Shown in pieces: positions 46,601 to 57,502 of a DNA stretch of 64,000 nt. The DNA is from Diadema setosum (lineage: Eukaryota; Echinodermata; Echinoidea; Diadematoida; Diadematidae). Under the pieces are notes generated by a model that did not search any database, had not been told where the DNA came from, and was given only the letters and a program-made list of their open reading frames with translations. The translations under genes and the position numbers were made by a program. Location of the stretch: positions 67,001 through 131,000 of the forward strand of contig NC_092705.1 of assembly GCF_964275005.1 (NCBI RefSeq). Direction: 5' to 3'. Each line of letters starts with the position of its first letter. The stretch's first letter is position 1.

Positions 46601-49600
46601 GAAGGACGGACGGACGGACGGACGGACGGACGGACGGACGGACAACCCGAAAACATAATGCCTCCGGCACCACTTCGTGGCGGAGGCATAAAAAAAAGGG
46701 GGGTGCAGAAAAACTGCTGAAAACCCATTTTCCCATTCATTTTATGATCCCAAACTCAAGAATTTCTAAAGTAGAAGAAGAATAGCTATTTCAGAAAATG
46801 TGGAAAACTAAAAATTGACTTGCTTGACCTGTTTCACCTTTCTTTTGAGTCTTCATGTAATATCAAGGGGGTGCGACTTTTTGTTGGTGTTGGGATGCAC
46901 AGTCACATATAGACTGTAGCACTAATATTACATTAATATCACATTCCATGTCATTGTCATTTCTGTACAATGCATAACAGATAAGAAAGATAATCACCAC
47001 TTCTTTATTAACACTATTGGTGTATGAAACAATGTTAAACATAAATCAAGTAATAACTGTTCATTCTGCAATCAATCATTGCAATAAAACACTGTAGTTC
47101 AAAGGTCTATAGTAACTTTCAATATCATGAAGCGACAAAAAAAAAAAAAATCAGTGTTCGATGAACATGCATTGTATGAATATTCAGTCAACACAGAACA
47201 TTCTCAGTGCTAAGTTAAAACAGAGATTATGCACAATATCTAGGCTCTACAAAACAGACATACTATACATTTAGAGTAAAGTTTTGCAAAAGAAACTATT
47301 TAAATAAACACATTCCATCTGTATTACTATTGCTGGATTAACTGCATATTACTATTGCAGGAGATGTCCTACAAGTAATTTAACTGTCATTACTGCACAG
47401 GCTGGTGTGGATAGGAATAAATATTAAGTATAATAAATCAATCAGGCACGTAAAGAATTAGAAGAAAAAACAATTGTGGCTCCACAACTGATAAAGTCAA
47501 TTTCAGATTACCGTCAGCTCACAATGTACTTACCCTCCACAGTCCCATAAGTTAAGAACCAAGTTGCCGAGAAATCTGACATGAGAGTGCTCCACATCAA
47601 CTGGTAGAGACAAAGGAATGGTGACATTGAGAGTAGTGAGCTCTTGTTGTTTGTCAACTGATAGAATCACTGCCTACTTTATTCTCAGCGTGCTACACGC
47701 ACCCATAAATTTCCTTAAATTCAGGTGAGAGAGTTAGCAAATTATAGGAAAGCAAAATTACAGTTGGTCAGCAAATTCCTGAATAGCAAGTCTCTTAGTC
47801 GAATCAAATGATGATTTAAAAAAAAAAAAAAAAAATCTCTGTGACATAAAGTCCACTGTGTTCCTTGGCACATTTTCAGTTTCAATTTGACACGCGACTC
47901 ACAGAAGCTACACTATCACCTCAAAGCCACACTGGGCCCTTGCAACTGCTTGCAATTGTTGCCACATTACATCTAGCTCAACAGCAAGGACTTTCCAAAC
48001 ATGAAGGGGGCATGAAAGAGAGATATTATTCAAAGGGGTGAAGGTTCAGGTGTGAGTTTCTTCAATTTGTCTCCCTCTACAAATTAAACTTGTTAAGATC
48101 GCAACTGCTGATCTGTAAATTAACAAACATGTCGGAAAAAAAAAGAACCAGTGGGACTCAAACCTGGAGACAAATTGGAGAGCTCTTGATTTCATGTCGA
48201 TGGCTATAAATCAGCTGTACAAATTTTTGTATCTGATTGTTTAAGTCTTCAATTAGGCCTCATATTTTGTCATGATTGCATCAATTTGCCTGTCCTAAGC
48301 CACTCTTAAATAGTTTGGATAATTGTATAACCACTGAGGAATTAGTGCAGGCATGTGTGCCAATCTGTGTATTGGGTATGTCTGCTTTCAGGCAATATGC
48401 AGCAACACACAAGTCATGTGCAAAGGTGTGATTGAGGCATTCACATTGTACAGCACAGTTCCGTGTCACACACTGAGGCATGGCACAATAAAATCCAATC
48501 AATGGATCCATTGGGTGATTTCAAGTTCGGTGCTAGTGCTAGTGCTAGTGCTATCTCAGCACCAGCACCAGCGATAAAACCAAACTTGAAATCACGTCAG
48601 CGCTGGGAGTTGACCTCAAAATTATGACATACATGTATTTCCGGTTGCTGGTGCTGGGCTCGGTGTTGAATGTCGTCAGCTGAACCGAGCTCTGCCGTTT
48701 GTGTTCGTGATTTACCTACTTTTTCCCCATTGACTAACACTAGCCCCTAGGGATTATCATTTTCTTCATTTCAAGTTCGGTGCTGGTGTTAGCGTTGCCA
48801 TGCGAGAACTGTATACTATTCCCTTCCATAATAGATGCACGTTTTATGTTCAAAGTCTATGCTAATGAAGTAGTCACCCATGTAAAGAACATGAACACTC
48901 CAGGCATGGCTACAACCTGTATCAAATCTGAGCCTGGAAGCAAAATAATACAATGTAAATGTGTTTTAAACAATGGATGAAATTTGTGGCATTTTAATCA
49001 GTCTTCCTCATTATGTGTCTAAACCTAAGCAGTCATTGCTACATCTTTTGATATTTGACTTTAGCCATGCGCCATCACTTTTTTCGTCGCGCAATTCCCA
49101 CCGACATCGCGGTGAACGGTATTGCTTCGTTAATCTGACCGTCGGTGTTGGAGCGCAATTCAAGGCTGTTATTCGGGAGCTAGCACTAGCACTAGCACCG
49201 AACTTGAAATCACCCATTGTTTCAGTTTCAACGTGCAAAAAAAAATGTTTAGGGGGCATGTCTGCAGACTCTTCCCACAGATGTTGGTACTATAAGTTGC
49301 CTGGACACGAGTCTTTATTTTAAATACATAATGTATATCATATATATATATAAAATTATGTATATATATTTTTTCTGAGAGAGAGAGAGAGAGAGAATTT
49401 GGTTTGCTTACCCTTATCACCACAACACTTAGAGGGATGGTATACAGCTGTAGTATTGGTGGAGATGAGGATTGGGCTAACTTTTTGTGAGATACCAAGA
49501 AACCACTTATGAAACCACACTGAGCATATCCTTATATGAGGAATTCAAAGTGTATTAGATGAAAATAAGTTTTGGAATTGCTGAGACATCCAAAACAAAG

Positions 49601-52600
49601 TAAAACAAGGCAATCCCAAGAACAGGTTGGTCCCACCTTTTATTAGGATTACTCTATTTTGAATATATCGGCCATTTCAAAACCAATTTTCATCAAATAA
49701 GTGTTGAATCAGTCTTGGAATTACACGTTTTTTCATTTTTCATAAGATGTTTTTCATTATCTCACTGGTCAAAAAAATGTTAGAAACCCGAAGTTAGGTC
49801 TCAACCAAAACTATACGAACCCGAAGGCTTAGAAACTAAAGTTGGTACAATTTGTATCTTACTTGTAGCCCCCAATCTCCTTGTATCCCTGGCAATGTAG
49901 TTGGCAAAGATGATTGACCGCATGCTGGTCTTGCCTGACCCACTCTTGCCCATTAGCAACACCTGCATCATAACAAAAAGATGAGTAAACACGAAGTTAA
50001 ACACAGAGAAAAGAGAGAGAAAAATACTCCAGAAAGCTTCATTCCTTAATGTCATCTTTTCACACTATATTTTTTTTTTCACTGTAGACATGTGAGTGGA
50101 AATCCTGCCTTTACAAAAAATATTAATGTGTCTAAACTTGACTATATTCATTTCAGACATATCAACACAAAAACATGTGGTGAAGAAGTAGGTTTTTTTT
50201 TGTTTTTGTGTTTTTGTTTTTTGTTGTTGCTGAAAATGTATCTTGCTACAGATAAAATGGTGTATGTATGACAAGTCTTAGGGTGAAAGCAAGAGAGGGG
50301 TGAAGGTTGAGGTGTGAGTTTTCCTTAAGTTTGTCTCCCTCTGCTTAATAATATCTTGCCTTCATTTGTCTGTTAATACATGTATCAATGTCATTTTGGA
50401 ATTTCAGAGCTTGGGTATTTGTTCCAAGTTCATCATGTCACTGCCAGCAACCAGGGACAGCCTGGTGGTAGTGTTGCTGCCCTGAAAGCAGTAGATGACA
50501 GGTTCGAATCCCACTGGTTCCTTTTTCCAGCATGTTTTTTAGCAATCATAGATCAGCAGTTGCAGTCTTATAAAATTCACTTGTAGAGGGAGACAACAAT
50601 TGAAGAAAACTCACACCTTACTGTAAGTCTTAGGGTAATATGAAGCTGTGCTTCATGGCTCTCTCACAAATCACAATGGACAATCCAGGCTCCAATGATG
50701 TCACAATTAACTGATGGCTAAATTCGCCGAGGAAAAAAAACTGGGGGGGGGGGGGGCATGCACGTACGTGTAGGCATTATGTCTCATCTCATATGAATCA
50801 AGAATTCAAGCCAACCCGGCAGATGAGTACATGTACATGTACTGCTAGTGCTTGCAATGGATCATAAAGAAGTCTGTAAATAGCGAAGCAGTTGTGGTGC
50901 AGTGTACATATTGGCATTTTATCAGTATAAAGTTTGTAGGATACAGCTGTATATAGTGAAGAGTTGTGTAGTCTATGGCTGCACAAATAGATTGGAAGAA
51001 TGCAAGAAAATCAGATTTTATAGAATACTGCCCAAGTGCCAACACTTCATTCCAAGAGATACGAGCAGCTCGACTATCGGCCATCAACTGACAAGATTAC
51101 AACTGAAATGTATAGTGATCTCAGTGAAAAAGATAAAGAGATGCAGGGGTCTTGCGCTCACCTGATGTACATGTATGGTGTCCACAAAATTGATTAGGAT
51201 GGATGGACGGACAACCCAAAAAATAATGCATCCTGCTACACTTTTGGCGGAGCCATAAAAATGTGTCAGTTTAGTGGCCTACTAATCTACAAAATATGTA
51301 GGTCATAGCCAGTCACACACAAATTACATGTTGTACAAGGCAAGGGACTAGGGCCATGCAAGTTGTGGGATTTTCAGAGCGAGCTTGCATACGTATGCAC
51401 CGGAGGAGATCTGGGGATTTCTGTACACAGCATGGCTTGCGCGCTGTCTGCGCTGGATGCCACGGGACTCTTGCACAAAAGGCGCCCAAAGGCTGGTGGA
51501 CAGCGGACTTCATGAAGAAAGTGAACCAATAATACCTACAAAGTGGTTAATTTGCCATCAAATTCAAGTACCCACCTACTCTATCACTCAGTGTGGAATA
51601 GTAATTTGGAGTACAAGTTGTATGCACAAGATCAGGTTAGTTCTAATTTTATTTTCCTCTTTACGAATCTTTTACTATCTCAGACTACAGCTTCATGGAG
51701 CTGATTCGTGTGAGGAGAGGGTCCTCCGCAGAAAAAAGTGCCACAGATTTTGATCAAATCGGGCTGCGAGTTGATACAGTAGGTGCAGCAGCCCTGCATT
51801 GAGCAAACCCGCTAGCACCTTGTTTTGATTGGTCGCTGCACATCAGTTGATTACAACTTGATTTTTGTCAAAAAATGCAGACAGAATTTTTTCTTCTTTT
51901 CATCATGGAAAGTGGACATGTGTGTTTATTCGACAAAAACTCATGGTGTGCGAAGTTGCGACAATTTACATGTCAGATGAGATGGACGAGAATTGAACCG
52001 GGGGCTCCATGAGCACCTCGCCCCGGTATACTTACTGTGAACAGGCGCACAGCCGCAAACTGCGACAATTACTCTTCACCCAAGATGTGACAAAAATATG
52101 TTTTTTCAAAACAATCACAAACATAATGAACATAATTTAACGTTATAGATTCACATAGATCCATGATAGAGTCTAACAAGTTAGACCGTAAACATAATAC
52201 ACAGCAGAAACATTGCCACTAATAGAAAGTTTAATTTCTCGGACAGCTGGCATGCTTGTCATTTGATTTATGATGATTTGCGCCGTGTCAACGTTGACCT
52301 GGCACAGATCAGTCATCACAAGCTTCAGCCAGAAAGTGTGGTGCTGGTGGAAAGGAAGTCACGCGCTTTGTTTGAGGCGACACCGTCCCAATCACCGGTA
52401 ACCTGTCGAGCTGTCTGCACAAAATCTGAGATTACAACACGAGTAGACTCTACCGTGTCTACCGTGATTTGATAGACCTAACGATTTTTAACGTTAGAAT
52501 AGACGAAATATAGAGATTCTAACGATTTTTAACGTTAGAATAGACGAAATCTAGAGATTGTCTAGATACTAGAGTAGACTATAAAATTTACTCATAGGCC

Positions 52601-52818
52601 TACTCATGATACTCTGTCGCTCACGGAGCGAAGAGCGATTTCAAGACCATGGTATCATGCCACATTATAAATGGCATGGAAGGTTATGTGATACGGGACA
52701 TTACATGATTATAATCCTGAATTTAAAGTGACAAGCTTGACATTTTGTTCTATGGAAAATAAATGACGCAATACCACAGCGCAATGACACTCACCTTTTT
52801 CTTAATTTTGGAGGACAT
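37590..52818 (-). CDS. RRAGA: RagA/RagB GTPase (eight coding exons)
   Basis: Coding join on minus: 52818-52795, 49962-49863, 47600-47534, 43082-42860, 41723-41505, 40043-39952, 38948-38833, 37684-37590, giving 311 residues (human RagA 313). RagA/B pairs with RagC/D; the heterodimer recruits mTORC1 to the lysosome when amino acids are sufficient. Seen: P-loop GKSGSGKT (13-20), switch II DCGGQ (61-65), HKMD (126-129) for guanine specificity, and a C-terminal roadblock-like dimerisation domain (about 180-311) with [13 protein letters not shown]. All splice sites are GT-AG and frame is kept throughout. Vertebrate RRAGA is intronless while RRAGB has introns; this looks like the single ancestral RagA/B gene. 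Introns hold many MITEs and SINEs. Confidence 0.96.
38016..38418. repeat. Segment bounded by a 25-bp direct repeat in RRAGA intron 7
   Basis: The words ACATGTCCAGCCAAAGTAAG at 38016 and 38394 are parts of a perfect 25-bp direct repeat (ends 38040 and 38418), with a third partial copy straight after. Inside is a near-perfect palindrome at about 38047-38090 (arms CACGCGTTACCCCGGGGTAC-like) and four tandem GCAGT units near 38232-38253. Confidence 0.7.
38833..38948 (-). CDS. RRAGA: RRAGA exon 7
   Basis: Completes Ser242 and encodes residues 243-280: [20 protein letters not shown] followed by [18 protein letters not shown]. Strongly conserved part of the C-terminal domain. The donor GTGAGT splits Pro281. 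Confidence 0.95.
39952..40043 (-). CDS. RRAGA: RRAGA exon 6
   Basis: Residues 212-241 plus two bases of Ser242: [20 protein letters not shown] then [10 protein letters not shown]. The acceptor is GCTATAG, the donor GTAAGG. Confidence 0.95.
40540..40830 (+). mobile_element. CR1-type LINE 3' end in RRAGA intron 5
   Basis: A frame from 40555 to 40740 ends [20 protein letters not shown], a decayed match to the FFPRTVRNWNSL motif of the LINE at 14.8 kb. The following GGCAAGACTCTTAATCTAGGCAGAC resembles that copy's 3' UTR (AAGAATCTTCAGGCTATTG..GGCAGACTTAACC). Truncated and inactive. Confidence 0.6.
41505..41723 (-). CDS. RRAGA: RRAGA exon 5
   Basis: Residues 139-211, exactly 73 codons in phase 0. 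Starts [16 protein letters not shown], contains [20 protein letters not shown] and ends LLFERATFL before GTGAGT. It spans the end of the GTPase domain and the linker to the C-terminal domain. Confidence 0.96.
42229..42720. mobile_element. MITE with CCCCGTTTATACT ends, RRAGA intron 4
   Basis: A 492-bp element flanked by TA (42227-42228 and 42721-42722). Inverted ends are CCCCGTTTATACT and AGTATAAACGGGG. CAGTATAAAC words recur inside, as does the hairpin CTGAAACCTCC...GGAGGTTTCAG. It sits 140 bp from exon 4 and is non-coding. Confidence 0.8.
42860..43082 (-). CDS. RRAGA: RRAGA exon 4
   Basis: Completes Gly64 and encodes residues 65-138. It starts [15 protein letters not shown], includes [14 protein letters not shown] and the G4 box HKMD, and ends DQREL before GTGAGT. 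The residue after the catalytic-site Gln is Glu where human has Asp. Confidence 0.96.
44045..45135. mobile_element. Modular repeat with three ~320-bp units and hairpin end, RRAGA intron 3
   Basis: The word CTAGGGATGCTACCTGCCAA (or close) occurs near 44283, 44603 and 44928, giving units of about 320 bp. A (CGACGGA/CGACGCA)n stretch follows at about 45004-45080. The right end is a hairpin, AGCTCACTTGAGCC...GGCTCAGGTGAGCT. The same hairpin end occurs at about 14430-14455 and inverted near 61145. The left end reads CTAGCGCTCACCTGAG. Confidence 0.7.
45354..46690. mobile_element. Element with TATGCCTCCGCC ends and GGAC tandem repeat, RRAGA intron 3
   Basis: Inverted ends are TATGCCTCCGCC (45354-45365) and GGCGGAGGCATA (46679-46690). 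Inside are several diverged ~170-bp units marked by TTTGACCTTTGACCTCATGA and TACACTAAGTTTCAAGAAAA, then a (GGAC)n tract at about 46541-46643. A shortened relative lies at about 51165-51260. No coding frame; serine/proline-rich frames over the tract are artefacts. Confidence 0.75.
46541..46643. repeat. (GGAC)n microsatellite with GGAA variants
   Basis: About 100 bp of GGACGGACGGAAGGAC-type tetranucleotides, forming part of the 45354-46690 element. Confidence 0.9.
46700..47533 (-). other. RRAGA intron 3, exon-proximal part
   Basis: AT-rich intron sequence with no repeat structure or exon that I can identify. Confidence 0.5.
47534..47600 (-). CDS. RRAGA: RRAGA exon 3
   Basis: Completes Ile42 and encodes residues 43-63, [20 protein letters not shown] then G, ending within Gly64. 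It includes the WDCGG part of the G3 box. The acceptor is CTACCAG and the donor GTAAGT. Only 67 bp long, found by homology. Confidence 0.95.
48020..48175 (-). mobile_element. tRNA-derived SINE, minus copy, RRAGA intron 2
   Basis: Minus-strand copy of the SINE at 50.4-50.6 kb, sharing the body GTAGAGGGAGACAAATTGAAG and the stretch around CCAGTGGGACTCAAACCTGG, which is the inverse of a degenerate pol III B box. A further partial copy is at about 50285-50350. Confidence 0.6.
48514..49214. mobile_element. MITE with GGTGATTTCAAGTTCGG ends and CATTG duplication, RRAGA intron 2
   Basis: A 701-bp element with inverted ends of about 40 bp: GGTGATTTCAAGTTCGGTGC then (TAGTGC)n on the left and the inverse on the right. 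A perfect 5-bp duplication CATTG lies at 48509-48513 and 49215-49219. Internal inverted partial ends at about 48575-48600 and 48770-48790 suggest that a shorter relative is nested. Non-coding. Confidence 0.85.
49863..49962 (-). CDS. RRAGA: RRAGA exon 2 (P-loop)
   Basis: Residues 9-41: [20 protein letters not shown] through LGAT. It holds the G1 nucleotide-binding loop and the start of switch I. The acceptor is ATGCAG, the donor GTAAGA, and the next codon (Ile42) is split after its first base. Confidence 0.96.
50430..50640 (+). mobile_element. tRNA-derived SINE, plus copy, RRAGA intron 1
   Basis: The 5' part has a B-box GGTTCGAATCC at 50501-50511 and an A-box-like GGTGGTAGTGTTG upstream. The body runs to TGTAGAGGGAGACAAC and AACTCACACCTTAC. 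Same family as 48020-48175. It has no tRNA 3' acceptor half, so it is not a tRNA gene. Confidence 0.65.
50641..52794 (-). other. RRAGA intron 1, 5' part
   Basis: Mostly unique DNA with a G tract at about 50742-50756 and a short relative of the GGCGGAGGCATA element (51165-51260). Near 52480-52560 there is a tandem 51-bp duplication around ACGATTTTTAACGTTAGAAT. No exon seen. Confidence 0.5.
52795..52818 (-). CDS. RRAGA: RRAGA exon 1
   Basis: Eight codons, MSSKIKKK, ending at a GTGAGT donor. It matches the short basic N-terminus before the P-loop strand (human ends AMKKK at the same place). The exon is too short to be found by ORF length; placed by the donor site, phase 0 and homology. Confidence 0.9.
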
Positions 52819-53230
52819 AATGACAGTGTCGTCAGGAACCAGCTCTATAACAGTCTTACTTAGTACTAGCCAGAGCCCAGAGAGGTATACACGTTGTACT
52901 TGACTGTGTTCCGCGCGCGCAGCGATTGAGTATCACGAGTATAGTGCGAGTAGAGAGAGCACTTTTTGCATAGAGGAGAGTCGCCGCCCGGGATTCATGT
53001 GACATAGGCAGTGCCGTATACGGCACTGGACATAGGTACATGTACCTTTGCATACAGTTAATACGTTACTGTAGTGTAGTAATCGCGATGATTTATGAAG
53101 TGTCGTCGATGTTTTGCATTTGCAATGGATGGTGTGCGTGTTGTGTGATGTGTGTGGTGTACTCACAGTACTGTACTCGCCACTGATCTCGTGCCCGAAA
53201 ACGCACGCAATGCGCAAGTACAATAACTAG
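52819..53230 (-). promoter_or_regulatory. RRAGA 5' UTR and promoter region
   Basis: Sequence upstream of the RRAGA start on minus. It has locally raised CpG (GCGCGCGCAGCG near 52912-52925) and no clear TATA box, consistent with a housekeeping promoter. Positional assignment only. Confidence 0.4.
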
Positions 53231-53819
53231 CGAGCTCTTATGGAACGCCATGTGTTGCAAAAGTTGAGAAACCTTTTAAATTTACCAGAGATTTGAAGCC
53301 GCTGAGCAGAGTTTTTTTTTTTTTTTTTTTTTGGGCTAGTGCAAAATATTATTAAAAACTACTGATCAGAGATGTCTAACTTCACGTGAGCAAAGACAAA
53401 CTTCTGATTAGTAGTTTTAACTCTGCACGTACAACTCGAAATTTGTGAGCAGTAGCTTTAGTAAAGAAAACATCTGTTCTAGCAGGAAGGTGTTACAGAA
53501 GGAGTGGAATTTCTTCGCAATTTGTGCAAATTTATGCGGAGGCTCTAGAGCATGACAATGAATGCGTAACATGTCACTGTATCAAATTGATAATCCAAAC
53601 CGCTCTTCCATAGAGTTTTGAATATGGAGACCAAAGAAAAGGTTATTGGCTTTTACAATTCTAAGTTGTATTTCAAAAGGTAATGTACAAATCCTGTATG
53701 AAATTCGATTGTAATCTTGCACGGAACAACTATATGCCATCAGTTTTTCTTCAAAGTTCCTTGTTATTAACAGGGGCCTAATATGGGAGGGGTATCTTGC
53801 CACCATCCCGTTGATTGGT

Positions 53820-54540
53820 CCCCTCTATATACTTAGTATACTTTGGGGAATGACAATTTCCGAATTCAGATCGCTTTATTTCAATTTTAAAAACGCAAAA
53901 GCTCTGTCGATAGGAAAGGACATCCTCCTCCACACCCTCCCCTAAGCTCTACCTCACTAGACTTTGCACATACACAGAGATGATGCACATTCGGAATAAC
54001 AGCTAAATACCGTGATTTTGTTATTAACACTTCCCTGAAGAAAAAAAAAAGCCCGGGAGCTAGAAAAAATTCCAAGTACTGCACCAAAAGTTTGCACCAG
54101 ATCGCTGAATTTCAGGTCTGAAAATGTAAAATCATCTTCGTGTGGGAGGAGAAATATCCCTTATGTACACCCTCGTGGGCATGCCTTTTCTGTTTGATTG
54201 CTTAACCGACAGCGTTCATGAAATTCATTGTAAGAATTAATGCGAGAAGTTTATTTGAATGCTACCACTTTATAGGCAAATTGTTCAATAATAATCCACA
54301 TCAAACATCCTGCTACCTTAAACAAGTGGGACAAAGCATGCAAAAACACGCATCAAATTGCACCATTTACAACATCAAAATGCACAAAGTTCTCACCGTG
54401 GGAGGGGGACACCCCCTCCCACAACCTCCCCCTCTCCTTCCCTCCGCTCGGGCTCGGTCGCTTCGCTCCCTCGCATAGAACCGCCGCCCCCCCCCCCCCC
54501 CTCCCCCCAGATCATATCCTGGCTACGCCGATGCGTCTAA
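53820..54540. repeat. Copy of the modular G-rich repeat, ends CCTGGCTACGCC
   Basis: Contains the same module order as the 23.9-26.7 kb element: TTAAAAACGCAAAAGCTC, CACCAGATCGCTGAATTTCA, GTTCATGAAATTC, ATGCATCAAATTGC-like, GTGGGAGGGGGACACCCCCTCCCAC, and a right end CCTGGCTACGCCGATG. Only one tandem unit is present instead of seven. An inverted partner lies at about 55640-56350. Confidence 0.7.
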
Positions 54541-55428
54541 GGGGGGGGGGGGTGTCCGGTCCGGCAGCCCCCCCCCCCTCCCGCACATACACAGACACGC
54601 ACTTTTTGCAGTTTAAAAAAAAATGACATTTTCTTCGCATGTCCTATATTCTTTGCACACTTAACAATAGAAATGTCGTCGAGGTGGCTGGTTTTCCTGG
54701 GCCCTATTTCATTATTCTCCAAAAATTGATCCACAAGCTTTATTTACTTTCCAATCAACAAATCAGGTAGCTACCTCGTTTCTTCCGAAACTACTAACAA
54801 TCTGCTTTTAGTTATTGGGTTCGATATGATAACATTCATCAACAGAATGAAATGCCTGTAAGAGATCTACGAAAAATATTATTGATGGATCCAGAAGTTC
54901 AAAATTACCACATGAAAGGACATCTTTATTGTTCCGAATAACCCCAAAATGAATGTCATTTGGAACGAAATAAAATGTCCGTATGTGATAAGCAACTCTT
55001 ATTAACATATTCAACTTTCATTGAAGTAATTTATTTCTGTGTGACGGTTGTATTCTGCATTGTCAAAACACAGTACAAGTTATTCGAAGTCATGGAAACT
55101 ATAAACGAAGGCTTTTAGCCAAACAAATTTGTGATTATATCGATGGGCATGTCTTTACTTACTGATAATCCCTTGATTTGGCTCAACTCTCTATACATAT
55201 CTTGCTTTCTTTGTCAGTTTAAGTGTATGATATTGATAATAAGTAACTAAAATGCAAATTACCAACCAGCAGATCATGATCATATAATAATGATGGTAGT
55301 GAATCGAGGAATGTCCGCTGCACTTTTTTCGTGTCCTCCTCAACTATATTCAAAGCAGCAAGTCCATTCATCTGTATATTATAGCTGAAGCGTATCAAAC
55401 CTTTTACGTTTGTCGGGGTGCACTGTCT
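54541..55428. other. Spacer between inverted repeat copies
   Basis: G and C tracts at the left edge, then about 850 bp of AT-rich DNA. No exon recognised. Minus frames at 54808-55014 and 55219-55449 look weakly protein-like (the first contains HIRTFYFVPNDIHFGVIRNN), as LINE C-terminal debris might, but I cannot support a call. Confidence 0.4.
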
Positions 55429-55563
55429 TAAAGGGGAAATCCAGTCCAAATATAAGTTAGTCTGATAAGAAAGAGTATCGCAATCGAGTGAAAATTAAGG
55501 AGGTTATGACATTTTGAAGTTTCGCTATTTTGGGGGAAACAGTTCTTGAACAGTCAATATGAA

Positions 55564-57111
55564 CAGGGGCCGCGGAACGTTTTTCAGTGGGGGGGGGGGG
55601 GGGGGAAGGGCTGCCGGACCGGGGGAGGGGGTGTCATGGTCAAGCCTCTCCCCCCCCCCCCCCACGGTGTCCCCCTCCCACGGTGCACTGTGAGAACTTT
55701 TTGTATTTTGATGTTGTAAATGGTGCAATTTGATGCATGTTTTGGGGTGTTTTATCGACTTGAAACGGCCCCACTTGTTTAAGGTAGCAGAATGTTTGAT
55801 GTGGATTATTATTGAACAATTTGCCGATATAAGGTGGAAACATTCAAATAAACTTCTTGTATTAATTCTTACAATGAATTTCATGAACGATGTCGGTTAA
55901 GCAATCAAACAGAAAAGGCATGCACACGAGGGTTATATACATAAGGGATATTTCTCCCACACGAACGTGATTTTACATTTTCAGACCTGACATTCAGCGA
56001 TCTGGTGCAAACTTTTGGTGTAGTACTTGGAATTTTTTCTAGCTCCCCCCCCCCCCAAAAAAAATAAATAAAAAAAAATAAAAAAAAATAAATAATGGAA
56101 ATAATTCGGGCTTTTTTTTCAGGGAAGTGATGACAAAATAACGGAATTTAGCTCTTATTCTGAGTGTGCATCATCTCCGTGTATGTACAAAGTCTAGTGA
56201 GGTAGAGCTCAGGGGAGGTTGTGGGAGGGGGTGCCCCTCCCTATCGACGGAGCTTTTGCGTTTTTAAAATTGAAATAAAGCGATCTGAAGCACAGTTTTT
56301 TGTGTGTGGGAAATTTGGAAATTGTCATTCCCCAAAGTATATACACTAAGTCTATAGAGGGGGTCAATCAATGGGAGAATGGCAAGATACCCCTCCCATA
56401 TTCGAGGGAACTTTTTTTTTTCATTTTTTCGAACTGAAATTCAACTTGGGCACTTTTCTGTTGGAATATCTGGAAATTTGTCAATTAGAGAAGTGCAAGT
56501 CTGTGGAAGGTATAGCTGGAGGATGTGGGAGGGGATACGAGGGCTATTCTCCCTCCTACATGAGGGAGATTCTGTATTTTCTGATTGCAGTTAAACGTTT
56601 TGGTGCACACATTTATTTGTGGCATATATTTGGAGAACTCAAAGTGTATAGCCATAGTCTACTTGTATGCACAGGGCGGTGGGGGGGGGGGGGTTAAACA
56701 GGGAGAAAGCGTTGAAGAGTGCTATCCCCATATACCCTTCCCGTACGAGGGACCTTTTGTCTTTTTAAAGTTGAAATTGAGATATCTCGTATACGCATAT
56801 TTGATGGAATATTCGGGAAATTATTTTTAAAAAAAAATGATCGCGGGAACTGAGAGAGGAAAGGGTTGATTAAAAGGGGATATTTTCCTTGTATATGAGG
56901 GAACTATTGATTTTTCGGAATGTAAGTGGTGCTTAGACGGGGAACTTTATGTAAGGGCGGAATCTTAGGAAATTCAAATTTAAGTGGGCTTTGTGATTTT
57001 CCCCGATTTTCCCCTTTTTTTTTCTTTTTTTTTTCATGAACCAAAAGTGTGTGTGTGTGTGTGGGGGGGGGGGGGTGCTGCAGCCCCCCCCCCCCGGTTC
57101 CGCGGCCCCTG
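55564..57111. mobile_element. hAT-like element nested in 55433-58545, ATGAA duplication
   Basis: Inverted ends CAGGGGCCGCGGAAC and GTTCCGCGGCCCCTG, with a perfect 5-bp duplication ATGAA at 55559-55563 and 57112-57116. The interior is the modular G-rich repeat in inverse orientation relative to the 23.9 and 53.8 kb copies, including G tracts and one GTGGGAGGGGG hairpin. It carries no transposase, so it is non-autonomous. The hAT label rests on the CAGGG end style; the short duplication is atypical but known for some hAT groups. Confidence 0.8.
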
Positions 57112-57502
57112 ATGAATATGCAAATGACAAAGGGAGCGTGTCATTCCCTCACAACTTATCATTATAGTTTGTACATAAAATTTTGAAATTTCCTGTTTTT
57201 CATTCAAACGCAATTATGCCCGAGGCTCAAATCCTTGTATATCTAAGTGATCACTATTCTGAAGTTATTCAACCAGGAATAACGTAATGTTTCGCACTTC
57301 AATGACAGAAATATTGATTTTTCGTTATTTTTATTTTGGTACATGATCAATGGAACATTGTGAGGGTACGACATGGTTAGCTCATTCATTTGCATATTCA
57401 TATCCACTGTACAAGAACTATTTTTGCAGAAATTAGCAAAACTTCGAAATGTATATAACTTCCTAATTTTTCATCCGATTTCAGTCAAAATTTTGCCCTT
57501 AA

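Noticed and set aside
46363..46785. Serine/proline-rich and Asp/Gly/Arg-rich frames on both strands
   Set aside because: Translations of the (GGAC)n tract; no conserved protein.
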